The notes under the pieces: model-generated
Database searches by the model: none
What the model was told of the DNA's origin: nothing
The model's input: the letters and a program-made list of their open reading frames with translations, nothing else
Position numbers and translations under genes: made by a program
Source of the DNA: Mesorhizobium_B sp964242945
Lineage (GTDB): Bacteria; Pseudomonadota; Alphaproteobacteria; Rhizobiales; Rhizobiaceae
Reading direction: 5' to 3'
DNA length: 16,219 bases
Assembly (NCBI GenBank): GCA_964242945.1
Contig: CAXTCF010000094.1
Span: forward strand, 1 to 16,219
Shown: positions 1 through 6,286 of the stretch, piece by piece
How the letters are laid out: each line of letters starts with the position of its first letter
How positions within the stretch are numbered: the stretch's first letter is position 1

Positions 1-80
1 AGTCCATCGAAGCCGCGCGCGCGGGGGTGGCGGGGCTGGCCGTTGGCGGCGGCCCCCCGCACCGTTTACGGGGGAGGGGG

Positions 81-113
81 ACCGCCGAAGGCGGTGGAGG
101 GGGCAGGCCCCCT
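81..113. terminator. Tandem hairpins just downstream of the MttB-family gene
   Basis: Two perfect short inverted repeats lie side by side: ACCGCC-gaa-GGCGGT at 81-95 and AGGGGG-cagg-CCCCCT at 98-113. The second abuts the stop codon of the minus-strand methyltransferase gene (113-115). On the minus-strand transcript they would form two consecutive GC-rich hairpins right after the stop. No clear U-tract follows, so intrinsic termination is uncertain. GC-rich palindromes of this style are often dispersed intergenic repeats in rhizobial genomes, which is an alternative reading. The rest of 1-112 holds no gene I can support; any upstream gene would enter from outside the window. Confidence 0.4.
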
Positions 114-1669
114 CAGCTCACCGTTTCCGGCAACTCCCTTTCGCGCCTGACAACGAACTCCCTCAAACCCTCCGCGATGCCCTCGTCCAGCGCCGGCTCT
201 TCATAGTCCCGCAGCATGGCGCGGGCCTTCTCGCGGCCGCGCGTGTCGTGGTCCTTCGCCCCTTCCGCGTTCCACTGCTCGAACGAGTTGAAGTCCATCA
301 CGCTCGGCATGAAGAAGGCGCTCTCGAAATGGTCGAGCGTGTGCTTGGTGCCGAGGAAGTGGCCCTGCGGCCCGACCTCGCGCACCGCGGCCATGGCGTC
401 CTTGAAATCGTCGAAGGAAAGCCCGCCGGCATATTTGGTCCAGCCGACAAGCTGCTCGCAGTCGGTGGCGAACTTGGAGAAGCCGCAGGTCAGGCCGGCT
501 TCCAGCCAGCCGGCAACGTGCCAGATGTAGTTGGCGCCGGCCAGGATCGCGGCATGCATCAGCATGTTGGCCTCGTAGCCCGCCTGCGCGTCGTTCAGCT
601 TAGAGCCGACATGGAAGCCTGAGGTGCGCCAGGGCAGCCGGTATTTTCGCGCCAGCGCCCCCATCAGGAACATCATCTGCGCGGCTTCCGGCGTGCCGCC
701 CATCGGCGCGCCCGTCTTCATGTCCACCGTGACCATGAACTGCCCGTAGATCTGCGGCGAACCCGGCCGGATCAGCTGGGTGAAAGCGACGCCGGCGAGC
801 GCCTCCGCATTGACCTGCGCCACCGCTCCCACCGCCGAGGCCGCCGTGGACGCGCCGCACAGCGCAAAGGGCGCCAGGATCAGCGGCTGGTTGTGGCGGG
901 CATAAACCCGCATCGCGTCCAGCATGGTGGCGTCCCACACCAGCGGCGAGTTGCAGTTGGTGATAGCCGCCAGCACCGAGTTGTCGCGCACATACTCCTC
1001 GCCGAACACGATTCCCGCCAGCGCCATCGTGTCCTCGGCGCGCTCCTTGGACGTGACGATGCCCATGAACGGCTTGTCCGAATGTTTTAACGCGGAGTGT
1101 ATGATGTGGAGGTGCCGCTTCGGTACGGGCACGTCCATCGGCTCGCAGATGATCGAGGAGGAGGAGTGCAGCGCTGGCGCCATGTAGGCCATCTTGTGCA
1201 GGTTGTGGAGGTCGGCCAGCGTGCCGTAGCGCCTGACATTGTCGAGGTCGCGCACGTAAGGCGCGCCGTACATCGGCACGAAGATCGTGTTCTTGCCGCC
1301 CACCCGCACCGAGCGCTGCGGGTTGCGCGCGTTGAGGGTGAACTCCGGCGGAACCTTGCCCACAAGTTCCATCAGCAGGGCGCGGTCGATCCTGACCCGC
1401 GTGCCGGACACGTCGGCGCCCGCCGCCTTCCACATGAGAACCGCTTCGTCGTCGCGGAACTCGCAGCCGACCTCTTCGAGGATTTTCAGCGACTCCCCGT
1501 GGATGAGTTCGACCGCCTCGTCGGGCACGATGTCATAGACGGGAATTTTCCGCACCAGGGTCGGAAACGACGCGACGGGAGCGGAGCGCAGCACCTTGCG
1601 CCCGATGCGGCCGCCGCCGCGGCGGTGTGCGGTGCCCGGTCCCGTGACAGTTTCGGCAGCGTCCGACAT
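113..1669 (-). CDS. Trimethylamine methyltransferase (MttB) family protein, non-pyrrolysine type
   Basis: Encodes 518 aa, full length for the MttB superfamily (COG5598). These cytoplasmic TIM-barrel enzymes move a methyl group from a quaternary or tertiary amine to a corrinoid protein; characterised non-Pyl members such as MtgB act on glycine betaine. The sequence has the family-like central region (about residues 235-400) with NCNSPLVWD, a glycine-rich MGGTPEAAQ segment at 323-331 and the GAN-WHVAGWLE stretch at 378-390. There is no in-frame TAG, so no pyrrolysine. The start is ATG at 1669; an in-frame ATG two codons earlier (1675) is possible, with GAAGCGGGA upstream as a weak ribosome binding site. 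The frame stays open to 2296, but that part overlaps the cupin gene antisense and reads as low-complexity Arg/Gly sequence. No corrinoid protein or methyltransferase partner gene is in the window, so the substrate is not known. Confidence 0.88.
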   Translation of the reverse strand: MSDAAETVTGPGTAHRRGGGRIGRKVLRSAPVASFPTLVRKIPVYDIVPDEAVELIHGESLKILEEVGCEFRDDEAVLMWKAAGADVSGTRVRIDRALLMELVGKVPPEFTLNARNPQRSVRVGGKNTIFVPMYGAPYVRDLDNVRRYGTLADLHNLHKMAYMAPALHSSSSIICEPMDVPVPKRHLHIIHSALKHSDKPFMGIVTSKERAEDTMALAGIVFGEEYVRDNSVLAAITNCNSPLVWDATMLDAMRVYARHNQPLILAPFALCGASTAASAVGAVAQVNAEALAGVAFTQLIRPGSPQIYGQFMVTVDMKTGAPMGGTPEAAQMMFLMGALARKYRLPWRTSGFHVGSKLNDAQAGYEANMLMHAAILAGANYIWHVAGWLEAGLTCGFSKFATDCEQLVGWTKYAGGLSFDDFKDAMAAVREVGPQGHFLGTKHTLDHFESAFFMPSVMDFNSFEQWNAEGAKDHDTRGREKARAMLRDYEEPALDEGIAEGLREFVVRRERELPETVS

Positions 1670-1792
1670 GCGCATTTCCCGCTTCGATGGCAGAGGTAGA
1701 GAACGCCGGCTCGTTGCGCCGCGCAAGCGAATAAATAGGGTAGGAAGGCTGAACGCCACTTGGACGCCGGCAAGGTCGGTGCGGAGCGCCTG
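1670..1792. promoter_or_regulatory. Divergent promoter region between MttB-family and cupin genes
   Basis: These 123 bp separate two divergent starts and must hold promoters for both genes unless one is transcribed from elsewhere. The only AT-rich island is around 1729-1741 (GAATAAATAGGG). No clear -35/-10 pair or operator could be picked out by eye. The plus-strand GGAG at 1783-1786 serves the cupin gene. Confidence 0.45.
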
Positions 1793-2392
1793 ATGACGAA
1801 CGAACATGCCGAAACCCTCACGAGACAAGCCAGGCTTCTCGTCGAGTCGCATCCGGCTGCCGCCGCCTTCCTTCCCGGCTGGCCGGACTTGGCAGCGGCC
1901 CGCCAGACCAGCCCCAGCTTCCTGCCGGTCCTCCGCTGGATGGCCGAACTGGCGGTGCTGGCTGCGCCGGCCGCCCTTCCGATCGTTCAGACCCTTTCGG
2001 AGGCACACACCCATTTGGAGTGGCGGCAGACCTACGGCCCCAACGACTTCGGCGCCGCCTTCCTCGAACGCTACGGCTGGACCGAGCTTATCGGCAGGCG
2101 GGGTCCTATTCCCAGCGAAGAGATCGCCTGCGGCTTTCTCGTTCTCGGTCCCGAAACCCTCTACCCCTCCCATGCGCATGAGGCCGAGGAGATCTACCTG
2201 CCGCTCGCAGGTACCGCGCGCTGGGAAAAGGGCGGGGAAGGTTTCATCGAGAAGCCGCCGGGCTCCCTGATCCATCATCCGTCCTGGATGCCGCACGCCA
2301 TGCGGACCGGAACCGAGCCGCTGCTTGCGCTGTATGTCTGGCGCGGCGGCGACCTTGCGGCCAAATCGCGGATCATGGCGCCGCCCGCCTGA
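1793..2392 (+). CDS. DMSP lyase (DddQ-like) family cupin protein
   Basis: Encodes 199 aa, the usual length of DddQ-type lyases, which split dimethylsulfoniopropionate into acrylate and DMS using a metal held in a cupin barrel. The N-terminal half is helical; the cupin is in the C-terminal half. Motif 1 reads YPSHAHEAEEIYLPLAG (124-140), with candidate ligands H127, H129 and E133 and the tyrosine Y135. Motif 2 gives H168 in PSWMPHAM. As I recall the DddQ literature, the H-x3-E-x-Y plus distal H pattern matches the metal ligands and catalytic tyrosine, so the site looks intact. The start is ATG 1793 with GGAG six bases upstream; an in-frame TTG at 1760 is less likely. It diverges from the MttB-family gene and converges, 12 bp apart, on the SPL-like gene. 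The real substrate could be another methylated or organic acid compound. Confidence 0.8.
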   Translation: MTNEHAETLTRQARLLVESHPAAAAFLPGWPDLAAARQTSPSFLPVLRWMAELAVLAAPAALPIVQTLSEAHTHLEWRQTYGPNDFGAAFLERYGWTELIGRRGPIPSEEIACGFLVLGPETLYPSHAHEAEEIYLPLAGTARWEKGGEGFIEKPPGSLIHHPSWMPHAMRTGTEPLLALYVWRGGDLAAKSRIMAPPA

Positions 2393-2404
2393 CGGTGGAG
2401 GTGT

Positions 2405-3472
2405 CTAGAAGGCGTAGCGCACGCCGCAATAGGGCATGGTCTCGGCCAGCCAGCCGAGCAGCTGGTCGAGCCAGCGGCGCTTCCAGCGGGCGCGGTAGCG
2501 CAGGTTCTCCATGCCGTTCTCGCTCACCTTGGTTTCTTGGATGTCCGGCCGCCACAAAAAATCTTCGGCGCGCGGATGCCAGGCCATGTTCACGGTGTGC
2601 AGGCCTTCGTTGTGGGTCAGCATGATCACCTCGCATTTGAGCTGATCCCGCGCTTTCGGACTTAAACTGCCGTCGATCTGCCGGAAAAGCTCGCGCCACT
2701 CGGCTTCCCAACCCTCGTGGACGATCACCGGCGAGAAATTCGCGTGCACCTCGTAGCCGGCCTCCACGAAGTCGTTGATGGCGGCGATGCGCTCGGCCAT
2801 CGGCGAAGTCCTGACATCGACTATCTTCGCCATGCGCTCCGGCATCAGCGAAAAGCGGATGCGGGTGCGCCCCTGCGGGTCATAGGCGAGGAGGTCGCGG
2901 TTGACGAGCTTGGTGGCGAAGGAGCCCTTGGCGTTGGGGATACTCCGGAAAGCCGCAACGAGGTCGCGCACGTTGTCCGATACCGTTGCGTCCACCGACA
3001 GGTCGCCGTTCTCGCCCAGGTCGTAGACCCAGGCATGGGGATCGACGCTGTTGGCTTCGAGCTTCGGCCCGATCCTGGCTGCATGCTTCCGCAGAGCGGC
3101 TGTGATGTCGTCGATGTTGACGAAGACGCTGACCGGGTTGGCGTAGCCCTTGCGCCGCGGCACGTAGCAGTAGGCGCAGGCCATGGCGCAGCCGTTGGAG
3201 GAGGAGGGCGCGATGAAGTCGGCGCTGCGCCCGTTCGGCCGCATCGCCACGCTCTTCTTCACGCCGAGCACCAGCACGTCGCGCTTCAGCTTCAGCCAGT
3301 CCTCCGCCTGCTCAGCTTTGCCGAAGAGTTCCGGGATCTTCCAGTGGCTTTCGACCTCGATCTGCTCGGCCTGAGGAAAGCGGGCCAGCACCTCCTGCCC
3401 GCGCCCATAGTCCCGCACGGCAGGCTCCAGGTAGATCACCTTCGGATCGATCAGGACGGAGGGAAGCGCCAT
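2405..3472 (-). CDS. Spore photoproduct lyase family radical SAM protein
   Basis: Encodes 355 aa, close to alphaproteobacterial SPL-family proteins. In Bacillus the family repairs the spore-type thymine dimer by radical SAM chemistry. The radical SAM cluster motif C-x3-C-x2-C is at C95, C99 and C102 (GCAMACAYCYVPRR), after a typical SPL N-terminal region with ADFIAPSSSNG. The next cysteine is C280, so no residue matches the hydrogen-donor cysteine (C141 in Bacillus subtilis) by position. Other recognisable stretches are DLGENGDLSVD (151-161) and MLTHNEGLH near the C-terminus. The chosen start is ATG 3472, preceded by CAGGT; the frame extends to a TTG at 3535 without good support. It diverges from the MBL-fold gene. 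A role in DNA repair other than of spore photoproduct is inferred from the likely non-sporulating host. Confidence 0.85.
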   Translation of the reverse strand: MALPSVLIDPKVIYLEPAVRDYGRGQEVLARFPQAEQIEVESHWKIPELFGKAEQAEDWLKLKRDVLVLGVKKSVAMRPNGRSADFIAPSSSNGCAMACAYCYVPRRKGYANPVSVFVNIDDITAALRKHAARIGPKLEANSVDPHAWVYDLGENGDLSVDATVSDNVRDLVAAFRSIPNAKGSFATKLVNRDLLAYDPQGRTRIRFSLMPERMAKIVDVRTSPMAERIAAINDFVEAGYEVHANFSPVIVHEGWEAEWRELFRQIDGSLSPKARDQLKCEVIMLTHNEGLHTVNMAWHPRAEDFLWRPDIQETKVSENGMENLRYRARWKRRWLDQLLGWLAETMPYCGVRYAF

Positions 3473-3494
3473 ACCTGATATGTGGGGTATGGCG
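3467..3494. promoter_or_regulatory. 9-bp inverted repeat spanning the SPL-like start codon
   Basis: CGCCATACC (3467-3475) and GGTATGGCG (3486-3494) are perfect inverted copies separated by 10 bases. The minus-strand ATG (3472-3470) and part of its weak ribosome binding site lie in one arm. The element could be an operator or an mRNA hairpin hiding the start codon. It is seen directly; its function is inferred. Confidence 0.45.
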
Positions 3495-3720
3495 GCGCGC
3501 CGGGCGAGCCCGAAGGCGGCTGATGATCCAGGCAAAGGCGCGGCGTATCGCGCGGCGTGGAGGAAACGTGCAACATCTATAGGGAACGTCGCGCCAAGGG
3601 TTGCTTGAACGCGGAAGATGCCTTGCTAGTTGGAAGCCGGCGCATCCGGTCGGTCGCGGCAGGCGTTAGAGGGGTTGGATTGAAGAAGATCACCAGCAGC
3701 ATAAGTGCCGGAGCGCGCCG
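3473..3720. promoter_or_regulatory. Divergent intergenic region between SPL-like and MBL-fold genes
   Basis: These 248 bp hold no convincing gene. Promoters for both divergent genes are expected here. No LexA box of the alphaproteobacterial GTTC-N7-GTTC type was found. On the plus strand, GGAG at 3710-3713 lies seven bases before the next start codon. A weak sigma70-like possibility (TTGGAT at 3675-3680, then CATAAG about 20 bases later) is too poor to call. Confidence 0.4.
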
Positions 3721-4584
3721 ATGAGCCCCGGCTACCTGCCCTTTGCCGACGCGCTGCGCCTGCCCGCCTTCTTCTGCGAGAACTGCGGCTTCTGGCAGCG
3801 CCATTTCGCAACCCCGCCAAGCTGCCCGCTTTGCCTCGACGCCCGCCATGTGGTTCCGCAGACGGGATGGAGTTTTCGCACGGCGGAAGAGGCGGAAGCG
3901 CTGTTTCCCTGCCATTGGGACGAGTTGGAAGCCGGCATCTGGCGCTTCCGCAACGACCCCGTGAACGGCATCGGCGCGAACGCCTATCTCATCCGCTCGG
4001 CTGCGGGGAACATGATGTTCGAAGGGGGAGCGGTGTTCAGCCGTGCCGCGCTCGACCACATCAGGAGCCTGGGCGGCGTCCAGGTGCTTTCGGCTTCGCA
4101 CCCGCATTCCTACGGCGCGCTGTGGCAGATCCAGGATGCCTTCGATCCCGAACTCGCGCTGCACCCCGCGGACCTGGCATGGAGCGCGGCGGTGTGCGTC
4201 ACCTGGCCCTTCGACGACTTTCTGGAGCCGCTCCCCGGCCTGGAGCTGCACCTGACGGCCGGGCATTTCGACGGGCATGCAGTGCTTTACAACCGTGTGC
4301 GAAAGATCCTGTTTTGCGGCGACGCGCTCAAGTTCGAGCTCGACCCGGCCGACATCAGGCGCGCGAAAACGATCTCCGCCCACAAGGCCTTCGTGCGCGG
4401 CGTGCCGCTCACGCCGAATGAACTCCGGCGCTACCGCGACGTATTCGCCCGCCTGGATTTCGAAATGTGCTGGACGCCCTTCGAGCAGGTGCGCAACGTC
4501 GGCCGCCGCGAAGTGCTCGCGCTTCTCGACGGCATGCTGGCTTCCAGACCGCACGCCGCGCCGGTGCCGTTGGACACGCTCTAG
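3721..4584 (+). CDS. Metallo-beta-lactamase-fold protein with N-terminal zinc ribbon
   Basis: Encodes 287 aa. The N-terminus has a C-x2-C...C-x2-C zinc-ribbon pattern (C19, C22, C35, C38). The rest resembles an MBL-fold hydrolase: the loop that is usually HxHxDH reads HPHSYG (127-132), the third histidine region reads AGHFDGH (180-186), and the GDA of LFCGDALK is at 200-202. The Asp and His of the first motif are replaced by Tyr and Gly, so at most one metal site is likely. The start ATG 3721 is well supported by GGAG at 3710-3713. The gene converges with the Gfo/Idh/MocA gene 13 bp downstream. The substrate is unknown; it may be a one-metal hydrolase or a binding or redox variant. There is no signal peptide or membrane segment, so it is probably cytoplasmic. 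Confidence 0.75.
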   Translation: MSPGYLPFADALRLPAFFCENCGFWQRHFATPPSCPLCLDARHVVPQTGWSFRTAEEAEALFPCHWDELEAGIWRFRNDPVNGIGANAYLIRSAAGNMMFEGGAVFSRAALDHIRSLGGVQVLSASHPHSYGALWQIQDAFDPELALHPADLAWSAAVCVTWPFDDFLEPLPGLELHLTAGHFDGHAVLYNRVRKILFCGDALKFELDPADIRRAKTISAHKAFVRGVPLTPNELRRYRDVFARLDFEMCWTPFEQVRNVGRREVLALLDGMLASRPHAAPVPLDTL

Positions 4585-4597
4585 CGGCACAGCCCTT

Positions 4598-5593
4598 TCA
4601 AGCCGCAGAGCGGTAGATCCGGTCCAGCAGCCGCATGGTGTGGAGGTCGCGTTCGGGGCTGAAGGCCGAATGGTCCCCCGACACGAGCGCGTGCGAGAAG
4701 GCGCGGATCTGCTCGGCGAAAGGGGAGCGCTCGATGCCGGGCACTTCGACGGGTGTTTCCAGCCCGCGCGCTCCGTCCGTGAAGGTGAGCGTGCCGCCGG
4801 GGTCCTGGCCCATCGAGTTGACGGCCGTCAGCTGGCCCTTTGTTCCCAACACTTCCAGCCTTCGCCGCGGCAAGGCTTCGGGGCAGTTGTAGCTGTTGTG
4901 CAGGCTTGCCAGCACGCCGGACGCCGTGCGCCCGATGATCAGGCCGCCGTCATCGACCGCGTAGTCGTGCACCCGGCGCTGGAGCAGCGCATGAACGTCG
5001 ATCACCGCCTCGCCCACCAAAAATTCGACAAGGTCCAGCCCGTGCGGCGCGAGGTCCATCACGGCCCCGCCGCCGGCTTGGGCGCGATCGATGCGCCAGT
5101 TCGGACCCGTGCCCCAATCCCGGCCGAGCCAGCAGGCATAGGCGATGCGCACCGCCGTCACGGTTCCCACCGCGCCGTCCGCGATGTGGCTGCGCAGGGC
5201 GCGGTGAACCGGGTGATGCCGCTGGTCGAACGCCGTTCCGTACAGCGTGCCCGCGGTCCGGCAGGCTTCGACCATCGCCTCGGCGTCTTCCAGCGTGGCC
5301 GCCATGGGCTTCTCGCACAGCACGGCCTTGCCGACGCGTACCAGGGCCTCCACCATCGGGCGGTGGAGGTGGTTCGGCGTGGCGACATAGACGGCATCGA
5401 CTTGGCTGTCGGCGGCCAGCGCCTCGACCGTGCCGTAGCTCGTGATCTGCCTGGCGCGGGCATGGGCCTGCGCGCTCAAGTCCGGATCGGCGATCGCCGC
5501 CAGCCGGTGCCCGGCGGCTTCGATCGCCGGCGCGGTGAAGTCGCGCGCGACCCAGCCGAACCCTGCGATGCCCCAGTTCAAGATGTCCGCCAC
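4598..5593 (-). CDS. Gfo/Idh/MocA family NAD(P)-dependent oxidoreductase
   Basis: Encodes 331 aa, typical for the family, which oxidises or reduces sugars, inositols and related compounds with NAD(P). The N-terminal Rossmann fold shows GIAGFGWVA (8-16) and ATPNHLH (71-77), then the family motif CEKP (93-96) containing the catalytic-region lysine K95. The C-terminal substrate domain contains GGGAVMDLAPHGLDLV (174-189), whose D180 and H184 occupy the usual catalytic D-x3-H position. Translation begins at GTG 5593, with AGG about six bases upstream; no in-frame ATG offers a better start. It lies 87 bp downstream of the acetyltransferase gene on the same strand, so the two may be co-transcribed. 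The actual sugar substrate cannot be read from the sequence. Confidence 0.88.
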   Translation of the reverse strand: MADILNWGIAGFGWVARDFTAPAIEAAGHRLAAIADPDLSAQAHARARQITSYGTVEALAADSQVDAVYVATPNHLHRPMVEALVRVGKAVLCEKPMAATLEDAEAMVEACRTAGTLYGTAFDQRHHPVHRALRSHIADGAVGTVTAVRIAYACWLGRDWGTGPNWRIDRAQAGGGAVMDLAPHGLDLVEFLVGEAVIDVHALLQRRVHDYAVDDGGLIIGRTASGVLASLHNSYNCPEALPRRRLEVLGTKGQLTAVNSMGQDPGGTLTFTDGARGLETPVEVPGIERSPFAEQIRAFSHALVSGDHSAFSPERDLHTMRLLDRIYRSAA

Positions 5594-5619
5594 GCTCCGC
5601 CTGCTTTTCGGTTGCCTCT

Positions 5620-5654
5620 GGCAGCTTGTTATAGGCTGCCGCCCGCCGGCGGCA
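5620..5654. other. Two overlapping hairpin sequences in the acetyltransferase-dehydrogenase gap
   Basis: GGCAGC (5620-5625) pairs with GCTGCC (5635-5640), and TGCCGCC (5637-5643) pairs with GGCGGCA (5648-5654, loop of 4). They share 5637-5640, so only one can form at a time. In the plus direction the second is followed by CCGTTTTCCC, but no plus-strand gene needs a terminator here. On the minus-strand transcript they precede the dehydrogenase start. They may be terminator- or attenuator-like, or chance in GC-rich DNA. Confidence 0.3.
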
Positions 5655-5680
5655 CCGTTTTCCCGTTCCGGACCCGGCGG

Positions 5681-6142
5681 CTAATCCGGCGGATCGGGCG
5701 GGATGTCGAAGTGGTGCACGTCCTCGCGCCGCCCCAAACGGCTGTAGAGCGCGATCGCCGGCTCGTCATCCCGGTCGGCCTGCACGAAGATGGTATGCGC
5801 CCCCATCGTGCCGGCGATCGTCTGCATCTCGGCGATCAGGGCGGTCGCGATGCCCTGCCGCCTGTGGCTTGCCGCCACCGCGAGATCGTAGATGTAGATC
5901 TCGCTGCGCTCCTGCTCGAACTTGTCGAGCACATAGGCAGCGATGCCGCCCACGACGGCGGCATCCTCGCGGGCGGCCAAGGCGATGAAGCTCCCACGCG
6001 CAAGAAGCGCGCCGAGGTATGCCTCGCTCGGCCTGGCTTCGTCATAGGCTTCACGATCTTCAAAAGCGTCGGCGAACATCTTCAGCATCGCCTGCATCAA
6101 GCTGACGTCATCTGCGCCGAGGCGGCGAATCTCAACTGCCAT
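5681..6142 (-). CDS. aac(3)-I: AAC(3)-I family aminoglycoside N-acetyltransferase (GNAT)
   Basis: Encodes 153 aa, practically the length of the plasmid/integron enzyme AAC(3)-Ia, which acetylates the 3-amino group of gentamicin-type aminoglycosides with acetyl-CoA. The resemblance covers the whole protein: FIALAAREDAAVVGG, AAYVLDKFEQERSEIYIYD and the acetyl-CoA loop HRRQGIATALI (93-103) follow the AAC(3)-I pattern I remember, ending in VHHFDIPPD. The start is ATG 6142, with AAGGA eight bases upstream; in-frame ATGs at 6148 and 6151 lie too close to that site. It is probably a chromosomal homologue, with no integron attC site, transposase or other resistance gene nearby. Whether it confers resistance or acetylates another amine is not known from the sequence. 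Confidence 0.85.
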   Translation of the reverse strand: MAVEIRRLGADDVSLMQAMLKMFADAFEDREAYDEARPSEAYLGALLARGSFIALAAREDAAVVGGIAAYVLDKFEQERSEIYIYDLAVAASHRRQGIATALIAEMQTIAGTMGAHTIFVQADRDDEPAIALYSRLGRREDVHHFDIPPDPPD

Positions 6143-6168
6143 TTTCATCATCCTTCGGCCGGCTGGCA

Positions 6169-6225
6169 GGCCTGCGAATGCCCGCTCGGCCGAATTGTTT
6201 CGTGCTGTGCCGGCATTTGCAGGCC
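6169..6225. promoter_or_regulatory. 14-bp inverted repeat in the divergent acetyltransferase-yghU region
   Basis: GGCCTGCGAATGCC (6169-6182) and GGCATTTGCAGGCC (6212-6225) are inverted copies matching at 13 of 14 positions, 29 bases apart. The segment lies in the 144-bp gap between divergent starts at 6142 and 6287. It also includes a 10-bp palindrome, GCAGGCCTGC (6166-6175). This placement suits an operator pair for a shared regulator or a long stem; no regulator is identified. Confidence 0.45.
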
Positions 6226-6286
6226 GGCGCGTCAGGCGTAAGGAGCGGGAAGAGCGCAAGCAGACTGCGACGCCCATGAGGACAGC

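Noticed and set aside
113..1669. Pyrrolysine-containing MttB
   Set aside because: There is no in-frame TAG in the gene and no pyl genes in the window; it is a non-Pyl superfamily member.
1670..2296. N-terminal extension of the MttB-family reading frame by about 209 codons
   Set aside because: It runs antisense through the cupin gene, is rich in Gly/Arg without domain features, and the remaining 518 aa already match the family length.
3473..3720. LexA box controlling the SPL-like repair gene
   Set aside because: No GTTC-N7-GTTC on either strand; the two GAAC tetramers near 3583 and 3608 are spaced too far apart.
4277..6241. A 654-codon plus-strand open frame
   Set aside because: It crosses three real genes in the wrong frame or strand (MBL-fold, Gfo/Idh/MocA, AAC(3)-I) and has no recognisable domain.
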